Source of the DNA: Lachnospiraceae bacterium
Lineage (GTDB): Bacteria; Bacillota; Clostridia; Lachnospirales; Lachnospiraceae
NCBI GenBank assembly: GCA_015056885.1
Contig: SVFL01000008.1
Location: 1 to 64,000, forward strand
DNA: 64,000 nucleotides
Direction: 5' to 3'
Both the position numbers and the translations under genes were made by a program. Under the pieces are notes generated by a model that saw only the letters and a list, made by a program, of their open reading frames with translations, was not told the DNA's origin and did no database searches. Positions 1 through 7,524 of this stretch are shown piece by piece (within the stretch, counting starts at the first letter, position 1; each line of letters begins with the position of its first letter).

Positions 1-73
1 CTGATTACATTATTATATATTTTTCAAAAATCTACAATAGGTAGGTTTATTAAAGTTACCCATTTTTAGGAGT

Positions 74-95
74 AAAAGTTTTCTCAAAAACTTTT
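74..95 (-). terminator. weak A/T hairpin downstream of the lipoprotein gene
   Basis: Nine-base arms (AAAAGTTTT and AAAACTTTT) separated by four bases lie about 20 bases beyond the minus-strand stop codon of the lipoprotein gene. The stem is only A/T-rich with one G-C pair, so it is a weak terminator candidate. The remaining sequence to the window edge shows no gene. Confidence 0.25.
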
Positions 96-114
96 AAAAA
101 GTACTTGACTTACA

Positions 115-534
115 TTAGCAAGATTCTCTCCGTGTTTCCACGCCTTCTATCGCAAGCATACGAACTTCTTCATCTGTAATATAAGGAGCCTTACCCTCAC
201 AAACATCATCATAGGTACGTTCCTCAATATTCAAATTCAGTTCTTTCGCTCTCCTCATAAAGAAATCATATTCAATATAATTCAAACCTGTTTCATCTAT
301 CCCGATATAACAGACTTCCTCTCTCACTTTGTTATAATCGCCTAGCACAACATAGTCCAATGCCCGAAACTCCGTAGCATCTCCAATCTTTTCTTCAGAC
401 TCTATTTCATCTGAAAATTCTGCAGAAGGCTGTTGTATCACTGTAGCTTCTGATTCCAGTTCCGATTTGCATCCTGTCATTACTAAAGCCACCCCCATAA
501 TCAACACACTTATTAAACCTATTGTTTTTTTCAT
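115..534 (-). CDS. small secreted lipoprotein of unknown function
   Basis: This encodes 139 residues starting at the ATG preceded by GGGAGGAAAATAATT, a good ribosome binding site; a longer in-frame start exists nine codons upstream but has none. The N-terminus is a classic lipoprotein signal: two lysines, a hydrophobic stretch, then VMTGC as lipobox, so the mature protein should be lipid-anchored outside the membrane. After a Ser/Glu-rich linker comes a soluble domain of about 85 residues ending in cysteine. The stretch VLGDYNKV faintly recalls the first beta-strand of clostridial trigger-factor-like lipoproteins, but this is too weak for a functional name. It may be cargo of the accessory region. 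Confidence 0.7.
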   Translation of the reverse strand: MKKTIGLISVLIMGVALVMTGCKSELESEATVIQQPSAEFSDEIESEEKIGDATEFRALDYVVLGDYNKVREEVCYIGIDETGLNYIEYDFFMRRAKELNLNIEERTYDDVCEGKAPYITDEEVRMLAIEGVETRRESC

Positions 535-1149
535 AATTATTTTCCTCCCATTAGTATTCAAATTTATTTAACTGTTTTTAGAAATCCACTGCTTTGCCCA
601 AATAAACAATGCATTGAAAGATGCACCATTTTTAGAGGGTCATTTAACCTTACTCTCTGCTACTGTCACATCCAACTCATCTATCCCCAGCGTCACTTTT
701 ACATGATGCTTCGCCTCATGGAGTTTGGACAATAAGCATACCGTCTCCACATGCCATGAGTGGGCAATAAAGATACACATCCCATGACTTATTCGTTAAG
801 TCTGAGTTCTAAAATGATGCAACAGTCCCCTATTGGACCTGCAAAATTAAAGCATAATGCATCTCTCTGCACCTGCCATAGAAAAAGATTAGATTTGTTT
901 TTGAGATATAAGCCGGATTGGCTTATGTGTGATTTGTGTTCTGCTCTTTCCCTATGGTTCAATTTTCCCCTTTATAGCTTCTAGGATATTGTACCACCGA
1001 TTGTTTGTCTCGGAAATTACTTTCCTCTAAAAGTGGGCAGAAGAAAACCTCCAAATCTCTTAATTTTGGAAATTTTATTCTGACCACTATTAACTAACCC
1101 TTTTATCTAAATATCTTTAGTGAAACACATTTTCAATATTATATCAACC
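535..1149. other. gene-poor AT-rich stretch of the accessory region
   Basis: No intact gene is supported here. It contains a short minus-strand remnant (640-780, listed separately) and a small perfect hairpin (ATAAGCC / GGCTTAT at 908-926). A 74-codon plus-strand frame at 760-984 has no ribosome binding site, unusual composition and no recognisable motif, so it is not called. Confidence 0.5.
640..780 (-). pseudogene. remnant of an RlmD/RumA-like C-terminus
   Basis: Forty-six codons on the minus strand read through to TGA at 640-642. They contain HVETVCLLSKL followed by a charged tail with VTLGIDELDVTVAESK. The HVET segment corresponds to the last strand of RlmD-type methyltransferases; the intact rlmD at 7525-9075 has VHVESTVML at its C-terminus. 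The ELD-x-T-x-AESK tail resembles, from memory of the family, the C-terminal extension on RumA-labelled proteins scattered through Lachnospiraceae mobile elements. No catalytic domain precedes it, so it is read as a truncated remnant. The frame upstream of the ATG at 778-780 does not continue with recognisable protein. Confidence 0.45.
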
Positions 1150-1890
1150 TTAAAGATGATTTAGTAACCACTGCAAAATTTTTTTACGAAATAATTCTTT
1201 TTTATCATCCTCAAGAATAAACATCCCATTTTTCCTATCTTGATTCCGATAACGGAGTTTATCAATATTGCAAACTAAATAATTGAAAATATATTGCAAA
1301 TTCCAATGTATCTTGTATAATGTCGCAAAATCTTCATTTACTAAGGCATCAATCATTTGTTCTTCTGTTAAAACTATAACTTTCAGTTCCTTTTTTCCTT
1401 CATGATACGCATCATAAACTCGATGATTTCCATCAAGCACCACATATGCATTAAAAGGCTTGTAAAACGCAATAACAGGTGGTTTTTCAGTGCTACGGCT
1501 TTTGGCTTCATGCTCAAAACCACTCTTATCAATTATTTCATACAGTTCTTTCCATTCATTCTGCTTCGAAGAGTTTCTTCACAATTAATTATTTTCTCAA
1601 CCTTAGATATATCCCAAACTATTATAAAACTTCCGGTTCCAACAAAACATGTATACTCAAAATACTGTACACCTGGTTTTGCCATAAAATAGTTTTGAAA
1701 CTCTAAAATCTTCCTTCTATATAACATTAATTCATCCGTAATAAGTAGTGGTATTGTACATTTTTCTAATTTCAGATTTTGTGCCATTTTTTTCGGAACG
1801 GATTTCCTCAAGAAAAGAATCCATATTAATCTCATATTGTCTTTTATTATTCAGCCACTTTCCATAACCATATCTTGAAATATCTTGCAT
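1150..1890 (-). pseudogene. ParB/Srx-like domain protein interrupted by two compensating frameshifts
   Basis: Translation starts at an ATG (1888-1890) with GGAGG six bases upstream. It reads MQDISRYGYGKWLNNKRQYE and continues to about position 1790. There a run of seven A's on the coding strand coincides with a shift to another frame, which carries the middle part (TIPLLITDELMLYRRK ... WDISKVEKIINCEE). Between about 1536 and 1578 the reading returns to the first frame and continues as NEWKELYEIIDK ... VIAFYKPFNAYVVLDGNHRV to the stop at 1150. LDGNHR resembles the ParB/Srx superfamily signature. The two indels cancel, leaving both ends in one frame. It is the last gene of the defence-like cluster, 95 bases after the HNH gene. 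Either it is inactivated or the sequence has errors here. Confidence 0.6.
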
Positions 1891-1985
1891 TTCCATTCCT
1901 CCAAAACATATACACAGTGAATATTTCTACTCTCTATAATTCGTCTATTTTATTCACAAAAATCTTCTTTTATCCAAAACTTTAT

Positions 1986-2627
1986 CTAATCCGGACGATG
2001 AGACGATATTTCTTCAATTATTCTTTGGAGTTCCTCTGGCTGACGCATTGCCAATTGTTCCTTGGCTAACTCTAATATTTTTTCTCCATCTAGTCCAAAC
2101 ATCTTTATTGTTTCTTTAGCCTTATTTTTATGTTCTATATCAATACCCTTTTTTATAACGGGATACGCTCTCTTTTCTCCATTTGAAGATACCGGCACTT
2201 CAAAATAATCCATTGGATCATCTATGTATGGATGGACTATTTTAAAAGTCCATTTTCTATAATTGTGTTTTCCATTTTTAGAAAGTACCGTATCCTTTTG
2301 CCCTTTACATATTGTGGAATTGCAATTATGACAACTATATACTAAGTTGAATGGCAAAAATGTACATTCTGGGTGTAACGCCCTTCGCTTTCCACCTTTG
2401 GGCGCTATATGATCTATTTCTGGATTTCTTGATAGTAGTGGTAACTCACAATATGCACATTTCCCATCTTGAATTTCCATCAACTTTTTTTTCATTTTCT
2501 CTTTAAATTCTTTTACATTGGCATCATCTAAACTCCATGCATCAGCGACTTTATATTTTTCGTCACTCATCCTTTTTAACAGTTGTCTTGAAATGCCGTG
2601 CTGATATATTAATCTTCGTGTGTACAT
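1986..2627 (-). CDS. ptuB: HNH endonuclease, PtuB-like (Septu defence)
   Basis: This 213-residue protein carries an HNH nuclease fold. C57 and C60 (CAYC) and C99 and C102 (CHNC) form two CxxC pairs for a structural zinc. DH at 72-73, N94 and N103 match the H-N-N/H core of the beta-beta-alpha metal site. Its start lies inside the end of the upstream ATPase gene, with a 19-base overlap in another frame, which implies translational coupling. An overlapping AAA/SMC-like ATPase plus a small HNH protein is the architecture of Septu (PtuA/PtuB). In that system the ATPase restrains or activates the nuclease, which cleaves nucleic acid during phage infection. The system assignment comes from architecture; similar ATPase-HNH pairs occur in other defence loci. 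Confidence 0.75.
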   Translation of the reverse strand: MYTRRLIYQHGISRQLLKRMSDEKYKVADAWSLDDANVKEFKEKMKKKLMEIQDGKCAYCELPLLSRNPEIDHIAPKGGKRRALHPECTFLPFNLVYSCHNCNSTICKGQKDTVLSKNGKHNYRKWTFKIVHPYIDDPMDYFEVPVSSNGEKRAYPVIKKGIDIEHKNKAKETIKMFGLDGEKILELAKEQLAMRQPEELQRIIEEISSHRPD

Positions 2628-3949
2628 TTCTCCAATATCTCCGCAGACTGTTCTATTACTACATGTAATGGGTCTTCTGAATTGTAAACAAACTTTCGCA
2701 ATTTCTCTACTAACTTTTTAGCATCTTCGATTTTATTTGTGTTTTCTTCAATATCCTGAACTATTGTTAATAGTTCCCGCAAATCACTTTCAAAATAGTA
2801 ATTCCGTGCAGTTCTCAAACCAAACACATTATAAATTATATTTTCTGCAGACCACGCATACGTTTCGTATGGAAGGACTTCTACTATTGGATTTGCATCT
2901 ATCTCACTCTTCCTAAATGAAATAATAGATGATGTAGAACTTTCCAAATCTGACACCAAATAATGCGAATGACTTGCAAGTATAAAATGACATCCATCAT
3001 ACTTTTTAAATATTTTCTTTAACAATGATACATATTGAATTTGCCATTCTGGATGCAGACTTATTTCTGGTTCATCAATTAGAACAACTGATTTAGGTTC
3101 AATTGAACTCAATACGCCTGTAAATGCAAATATCATATGTTTTTCTCCAGAGCTACAATCTTCAAATTGTATACATCTCCCCTTTTTATAAAATGCAATA
3201 TTACATTTATTCTTTTCTTTATCATCCAAAGAACTAATTGCTTGTTCTAATTCTTCTAATACCTCCTCAATTTTTCCGTAATCCGGATTACTGCAATCTA
3301 TGCTGCACTTTCTAATGCAGCTACTTTTTTTCATTTTTGACTCATTATTACATTTCTCAGACTTAAATGAAATTTCAACCTTTGAATCAAAATGAAGTAC
3401 TGATAATACTTTCTCTAATTCCGTAATAGTGTGGTTCTTCATCATATGGACCACACTATAAAAAACATTTTGCATAACAGAACTTGTATATGTCGAATTA
3501 GTTGATTTTCTAACTCCTAAGTATTTATATATGCTACCTATATCCTCTCCTGGCTTCACAAAGCGAAACTTGTCATTAACCATAAATGACACTGCTAAAA
3601 CCTTTTTAGGCAATTCGATTTCATCAAGCACTATTTCCGTATCATTTTTCCAACAAAATATATCTCTCCCTGATTCTTTTTTTACACAATATTCATTGCC
3701 ATCAATAGAATATTTAACACAAAATTTGGTATATTTGAACTTGGGTTTTCTTTTGTATATTTGTGCTTTACTGATATAAATAAAGATATCTACAATTGTT
3801 TTTAACAAAAAGCTTTTGCCCGTTCCGTTTTCACCTAATATTAAAGTGGAAAATATTAGTCTTTCATCCACTTCTCTATCCCCTATGAAATCTATATTCA
3901 ATACTTCTTTTTCATCTTCTTTTACTTCTAAATACTTTAACAAAAACAT
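2609..3949 (-). CDS. ptuA: AAA/SMC-like ATPase, PtuA-like (Septu defence)
   Basis: The protein has 446 residues from the ATG preceded by TTGGAGGCATCG; an alternative start eight codons upstream lacks a site. Walker A is GENGTGKS (39-46). The ABC signature-like CSSGEKH is at 265-271, Walker B VVLIDEPEISLHPEWQ at 288-303 and the switch histidine ASHSH at 325-329. This is the DUF-type AAA_15/AAA_21 architecture of overcoming-lysogenization and PtuA-like defence ATPases. The long insert between Walker A and the signature contains an unusual cysteine cluster (C200, C211, C215, C220). It is third in the operon, 91 bases after the DUF1016 nuclease, and overlaps the HNH gene. Confidence 0.8.
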   Translation of the reverse strand: MFLLKYLEVKEDEKEVLNIDFIGDREVDERLIFSTLILGENGTGKSFLLKTIVDIFIYISKAQIYKRKPKFKYTKFCVKYSIDGNEYCVKKESGRDIFCWKNDTEIVLDEIELPKKVLAVSFMVNDKFRFVKPGEDIGSIYKYLGVRKSTNSTYTSSVMQNVFYSVVHMMKNHTITELEKVLSVLHFDSKVEISFKSEKCNNESKMKKSSCIRKCSIDCSNPDYGKIEEVLEELEQAISSLDDKEKNKCNIAFYKKGRCIQFEDCSSGEKHMIFAFTGVLSSIEPKSVVLIDEPEISLHPEWQIQYVSLLKKIFKKYDGCHFILASHSHYLVSDLESSTSSIISFRKSEIDANPIVEVLPYETYAWSAENIIYNVFGLRTARNYYFESDLRELLTIVQDIEENTNKIEDAKKLVEKLRKFVYNSEDPLHVVIEQSAEILEKCTHED

Positions 3950-4014
3950 CGATGCCTCCAATATTCTCCACACTTCATAGTTTCTACTACTTTATCCATT
4001 ATGTCTGTTTTACC

Positions 4015-4041
4015 AATTGGCTTACAGGCTGTAAGCCAATT
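4015..4041. repeat. perfect 27-bp palindrome at the 3' end of the DUF1016 gene
   Basis: Arms of 13 bases (AATTGGCTTACAG / CTGTAAGCCAATT) flank one central G. The palindrome reaches the first base of the minus-strand stop codon of the DUF1016 gene, in the 91-base gap before ptuA. There is no T-run, so it is not an ordinary terminator. It could act as a transcript-stabilising or attenuating hairpin or a protein-binding site. A near copy lies inside the same gene at 4774-4794. Confidence 0.8.
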
Positions 4042-5099
4042 TACTCAGATAATTCATTTTCAATTTCTTCCACTGTCGGCAGACTGCTTTTGAATTCTTC
4101 ACGAAGCACCTTTGTTAGTTCGTATGCTGCAATCCCAATTGGCTGTGAAATGTCATCCAGTGCATACTCCGCAACAACATCATCCTTGTCTTTACAAATA
4201 AGTAAGCCAATTGTCGGATTTTCTTGCTCCGATTTCATTTGCTTATTAACCGCAGTTACATAGAAATTCAATTTGCCTGCAAACTCCGGCTTAAACTTTT
4301 CTGTTTTTAATTCTACTACCACATAACAATGCAGCTGTACATGATAAAAAAGCAAGTCCATATAGAAGTCACTTTCTCCCACATGTAAATGAACCTGTCT
4401 ACCTAAATATGCAAATCCGGTACCCAATTCCAATAAAAATTGGGTTATCTGATTAATCAGCGCATCTTCCAATTCCTTTTCATCATACTCTTCTCTCAGG
4501 GTAAGGAAATCAAAGTTGTATGGGTCCTTTAATGTCTGCTGCGCTAAATCAGATTGTGCTTCTGGGAGCTTTAATTGGAAATTACTAACCACTTTTCCTT
4601 GTCGGTTATACAATCCACTATCTATCTGATGCTCCAATACATTCCTGCTCCAACCATTATCCATTGTCTTCTGTACATAAAACAACGCCTCTTGTATACT
4701 GTGGCATTTATACATGATACGTTGGTTATGTCCCCAAGGAATGCTTTTTACCATATTTTCAATAAGTTCCATTTGGCTTACAGCCTGTAAGCCATTTTCC
4801 TCAGAATTATAAAACTTGTACCAATAACGTATACTTTTCAAGTTTTGTACTGAAAATCCGGATATATCTGGAAATGTCTTTTGCAGATCTTTGCTCATTG
4901 TTGATAATAATGCATCACCCCATTTAGCATTTTTCTGCTTTTCAACAATGTCCCTTCCAATTTCCCAATATAATTCCAGCAATTCATAATTTATTTTAAC
5001 TGCTGCTTTTATTTGGCTCTGCTTTATCCGGTTTTTAATATTTTCTATCCATACTTTGTACTCATCATTCACAACAAAGCAAACCTCTCTGTTTTCCAC
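4041..5099 (-). CDS. DUF1016 (YhcG-type) PD-(D/E)XK nuclease
   Basis: The protein has 352 residues, starting at a GTG preceded by CAGGAGGAATAATA. The N-terminal half (roughly 10-170) is the DUF1016 N domain, with NYELLELYWEIGRDI and a PWGHN motif near the middle. The C-terminal half is a PD-(D/E)XK nuclease: D248 in DFYMD and the E-x-K pair E263/K265 in VVVELKTEKF. Family members are linked to restriction-like or anti-mobile-element roles and often lie in defence islands; the biochemical target is not established. It sits 61 bases after the AbiH-like gene and 91 before ptuA, on the same strand and likely in one transcript. Confidence 0.85.
   Translation of the reverse strand: MENREVCFVVNDEYKVWIENIKNRIKQSQIKAAVKINYELLELYWEIGRDIVEKQKNAKWGDALLSTMSKDLQKTFPDISGFSVQNLKSIRYWYKFYNSEENGLQAVSQMELIENMVKSIPWGHNQRIMYKCHSIQEALFYVQKTMDNGWSRNVLEHQIDSGLYNRQGKVVSNFQLKLPEAQSDLAQQTLKDPYNFDFLTLREEYDEKELEDALINQITQFLLELGTGFAYLGRQVHLHVGESDFYMDLLFYHVQLHCYVVVELKTEKFKPEFAGKLNFYVTAVNKQMKSEQENPTIGLLICKDKDDVVAEYALDDISQPIGIAAYELTKVLREEFKSSLPTVEEIENELSE
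4774..4794. repeat. second copy of the GGCTTACAG palindrome, inside the DUF1016 gene
   Basis: Ten-base perfect arms (TGGCTTACAG / CTGTAAGCCA) surround a central C. The sequence is the same as the core of the 4015-4041 palindrome apart from the central base. Here it encodes NGLQAVSQ in the nuclease. Confidence 0.8.
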
Positions 5100-5160
5100 T
5101 ATTATTCCTCCTGTTTGTATTTCTATCCACAACAAATGATTTATTCAACATTTCTCCGTT

Positions 5161-6075
5161 TTAAGATGACATAATGTCCAAGGAATCTTTAATAATGTGT
5201 GGACATTTTAAAATAGTCTCCCACTCCAAAGTTTCTGAATTGTGTTCTTTATCATATACATAAACTGTTACATGCTCCATTTTATTAATCTTTTCAAGTA
5301 AACTATCATCCCCATACGGAGACATTCCAAATATTTCTATTTCCTTTATTCCATCCAATTCTTGATATAACTGCTTTACCTCTCGAAGAAACAAATCATT
5401 TGCAGGATATAACTTATCAGATGGATATTGTCCTAATGCTATCATTTCATTTTTTTTAGAAAATTCAGGTGAGAATACAATGTCCCATGTATAAAGAGGT
5501 TGCAAATTATATGTATCACTCAATTTTGCAACAACTTTATCATAATTTTTGAACCCTCTATATCTCTCCGCACTGTACAAAATGAGTGGCTTTCCATTGT
5601 CATGAATTAATGAATTATCATATTGTCCATGCAAATGAATACATCTGTGAACATCATCCCAAAATTCCATATAGTTTAATGTAAAAACCTTGTCAAAGGA
5701 ATGTATTGAGGGTAATTTAAACTCATCGTATACCTTTCCTAATCTTTTTGATCCGTCATAAAAAATAGCAGATAAAGCTGTACAAACTATAGCATCAAGT
5801 AGTCTCATTCTTAAATTTATAGTTATACTTTTCGGTGTATTTTCTATTACATAAGAATGGACTTTCTCTGCAAGTGATTCTATACCCTGTTTATCATCCA
5901 TCGCAAACAACTTATCACATATCTCATCTGTAAAAGAAATACTAAAAAGTAGCTCATAAAATGGAGAAGAAATAACTAAATTCTTTTTGAATCTTGATGC
6001 AATCTCTGATACAAGCATTCCTTTAACACGTAAATGCATATTAATACCATTACCTAGCAGTAAATTGCGTTGCAT
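5161..6075 (-). CDS. AbiH / SIR2-like abortive-infection protein
   Basis: The protein has 304 residues with a strong site (CAGGAGGAGCAAT) before its ATG. An N-terminal nucleotide-binding-like loop LLLGNGINM (5-13) is followed by TLNYMEFWDD (about 132-141), HLHG (147-150) and a C-terminal IEIFGMSPYGDD (about 246-257). This order (GNG, TxNY, HLHG, IFG-S/x-GDD) is shared by AbiH-family abortive infection proteins and SIR2-like NAD-consuming defence proteins, which have related Rossmann folds. I cannot separate the two by eye: GNG rather than GAG favours AbiH. It is the first gene of the defence-like operon, directly behind a promoter with a LexA-type operator. A role as phage sensor or suicide effector is inferred. 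Confidence 0.75.
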   Translation of the reverse strand: MQRNLLLGNGINMHLRVKGMLVSEIASRFKKNLVISSPFYELLFSISFTDEICDKLFAMDDKQGIESLAEKVHSYVIENTPKSITINLRMRLLDAIVCTALSAIFYDGSKRLGKVYDEFKLPSIHSFDKVFTLNYMEFWDDVHRCIHLHGQYDNSLIHDNGKPLILYSAERYRGFKNYDKVVAKLSDTYNLQPLYTWDIVFSPEFSKKNEMIALGQYPSDKLYPANDLFLREVKQLYQELDGIKEIEIFGMSPYGDDSLLEKINKMEHVTVYVYDKEHNSETLEWETILKCPHIIKDSLDIMSS

Positions 6076-6144
6076 ATTGCTCCTCCTGTTCTAAAACTAA
6101 TCAAAACTTTGTTATATTTTATGTTACTAACAGACTACAAAATA

Positions 6145-6173
6145 ATTATACACTATTTCTTAATTCAGAACAA
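6145..6173 (-). promoter_or_regulatory. sigma-A type promoter of the defence-like operon
   Basis: On the minus strand TTGTTC (-35, 6168-6173) and TATAAT (-10, 6145-6150) are separated by 17 bases. They lie about 70-98 bases upstream of the AbiH-like start codon and just downstream of the recombinase gene. No comparably good promoter is seen in the short gaps further down the operon. Confidence 0.65.
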
Positions 6174-6179
6174 GTGTTC
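6168..6179. promoter_or_regulatory. LexA/DinR (SOS) box overlapping the -35 element
   Basis: GAACAAGTGTTC is a perfect inverted repeat and matches the core of the Gram-positive SOS consensus CGAACRNRYGTTYG; only the outermost C and G differ. It covers the whole -35 hexamer of the AbiH promoter, the usual position for a LexA operator. Repression by LexA with release after DNA damage is inferred. Confidence 0.6.
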
Positions 6180-6184
6180 CCTGT

Positions 6185-7408
6185 CTAAAAATATAGGATT
6201 TTGATTTCTGCGTTTTTTACCACCAAAACTCTCTCTACCTTCTTCCTTACAACCTCTTCATCGTACTCCCCTCCGCAGACTCTCTTTCCAAGTTCTTCTT
6301 TAATCCGCTCCTCTCCGATAGTTGGCGATTCTTTGCATGCATCTCTGCCTTTTTCCATTCGCGTAGCACATCGATAAACAACTTTCTCTCTTTCTGTCCG
6401 CCTACGAAAGGTTGCTCCACACTCTTCGCATTCCAGAATATTACCTAAAACGTTATTAGGATTATATTTTTTACTTTTCTTTACAATTATCCCATCAGAA
6501 TCTATAGTAATATTTTTCCTACGATTCATCTCACAGGCAACTTCCAGAAACTTCTCTTTTGAGATAATTCCTTCATGACTGTCATGTACATAATATCTTG
6601 CCTTTTGTCCTACATTCTTTGATTTTTTTCCTGATAAATAGTCTTCTGTAAAATATTTTTGGAGCATACTGTCTCCCATATATTTTTCATTACAGAGCAT
6701 CTCCTGTATAACTGACTTATACCATGTATCACTTCCGGATGCAGTCTTTATCCCGGCTTCTTCCAGCTTATGTTTTATCTGCCCCAACGACATTCCCTGC
6801 AAATACCAATCAAAAATATTTCTTACAACCTCTGCCTGTTGCTCGTTTATAACAAGCTCTCCATCAATGACATCATATCCGTAAAAATACTTATAATTGT
6901 TTAGCGTCACTCCCTGTTCAAACCTACTTTTAAACCCCCATTGAATATTTTCGCTCATGTTTCTAATCTCCTCCTGTGCAAGCATTGTATATATTGTTAT
7001 CGCTAATTCAATATTTCTATCTGTACTTCTGATGTTTTCTTTTTCAAACCATATGGTTACTCCTTTTTCTTTCAAAACATGAACTGTTTGCAACATATCT
7101 ACTGTATTGCCGGAAAATCTGCTGATTGATTTGGTAATAATACAATCAATCTGTCCGTTTAAAGCCATTTGAATCATACTTTGAAATTGTGGTCGTTTTG
7201 CAATCCTACTCCTGCTGCCATAGTCAGCGTAAACACCCACAAATATCCAGTTGGGTTGTGCTTTAATATAGTTTTCGTAATGCATTTTTTGCAGTTCCAT
7301 ACTACTTTTTTGACTTTCATATTTTGTGCTGACACGACAGTATGCTGCTACACGCAATTTTTTCGCATAATCTTTCTTAGGTATCTCGATTTTTCTAATT
7401 TTTTTCAT
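6185..7408 (-). CDS. large serine recombinase
   Basis: The 407-residue protein has an N-terminal resolvase domain with the catalytic serine S27 in AYCRVST and helix motifs such as DCIITKSISRFSGN and IWFEKENI. A central Recombinase domain (about 180-285) and a zinc-ribbon with C327, C330, C347 and C358 follow. The C-terminal tail after the ribbon is short (about 50 residues) compared with the coiled-coil region of full-length phage or Tn4451-type integrases, so directionality control may differ. It lies between the defence-like operon and the terminator of rlmD, suggesting this is the end of an integrated element. I could not identify attachment sites or a directionality factor. Confidence 0.9.
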   Translation of the reverse strand: MKKIRKIEIPKKDYAKKLRVAAYCRVSTKYESQKSSMELQKMHYENYIKAQPNWIFVGVYADYGSRSRIAKRPQFQSMIQMALNGQIDCIITKSISRFSGNTVDMLQTVHVLKEKGVTIWFEKENIRSTDRNIELAITIYTMLAQEEIRNMSENIQWGFKSRFEQGVTLNNYKYFYGYDVIDGELVINEQQAEVVRNIFDWYLQGMSLGQIKHKLEEAGIKTASGSDTWYKSVIQEMLCNEKYMGDSMLQKYFTEDYLSGKKSKNVGQKARYYVHDSHEGIISKEKFLEVACEMNRRKNITIDSDGIIVKKSKKYNPNNVLGNILECEECGATFRRRTEREKVVYRCATRMEKGRDACKESPTIGEERIKEELGKRVCGGEYDEEVVRKKVERVLVVKNAEIKILYF

Positions 7409-7440
7409 TTTGTTTTTACCTTGGTTCTTAAAATGCTATT

Positions 7441-7500
7441 TAACAAAAAAAGACATTAACGTGTTTATCACCCAACTCTAATAGCACGTTAACGTCTTTT
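7441..7500 (-). terminator. rho-independent terminator of the rlmD operon
   Basis: On the minus strand a 16-base arm (AAAAGACGTTAACGTG) pairs with CACGTTAATGTCTTTT, one mismatch, across a 21-base loop and runs into TTTTTTT. It starts about 25 bases after the rlmD stop and separates the core operon from the recombinase gene. Confidence 0.85.
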
Positions 7501-7524
7501 AAATGCTTTCGTTTTACCCCTTCT

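Noticed and set aside
760-984. 74-codon plus-strand frame in the gene-poor left region
   Set aside because: No ribosome binding site, unusual composition, no motif, and part of it runs antisense to the RlmD-like remnant.
1402-1706. Two plus-strand frames of 75-96 codons
   Set aside because: They lie antisense to the ParB-like pseudogene, whose minus-strand frames carry recognisable domain sequence.
4015-4041. Palindrome as a rho-independent terminator for the DUF1016 gene
   Set aside because: No T-run follows it on the minus strand; the next bases are mixed, and ptuA follows closely on the same strand.
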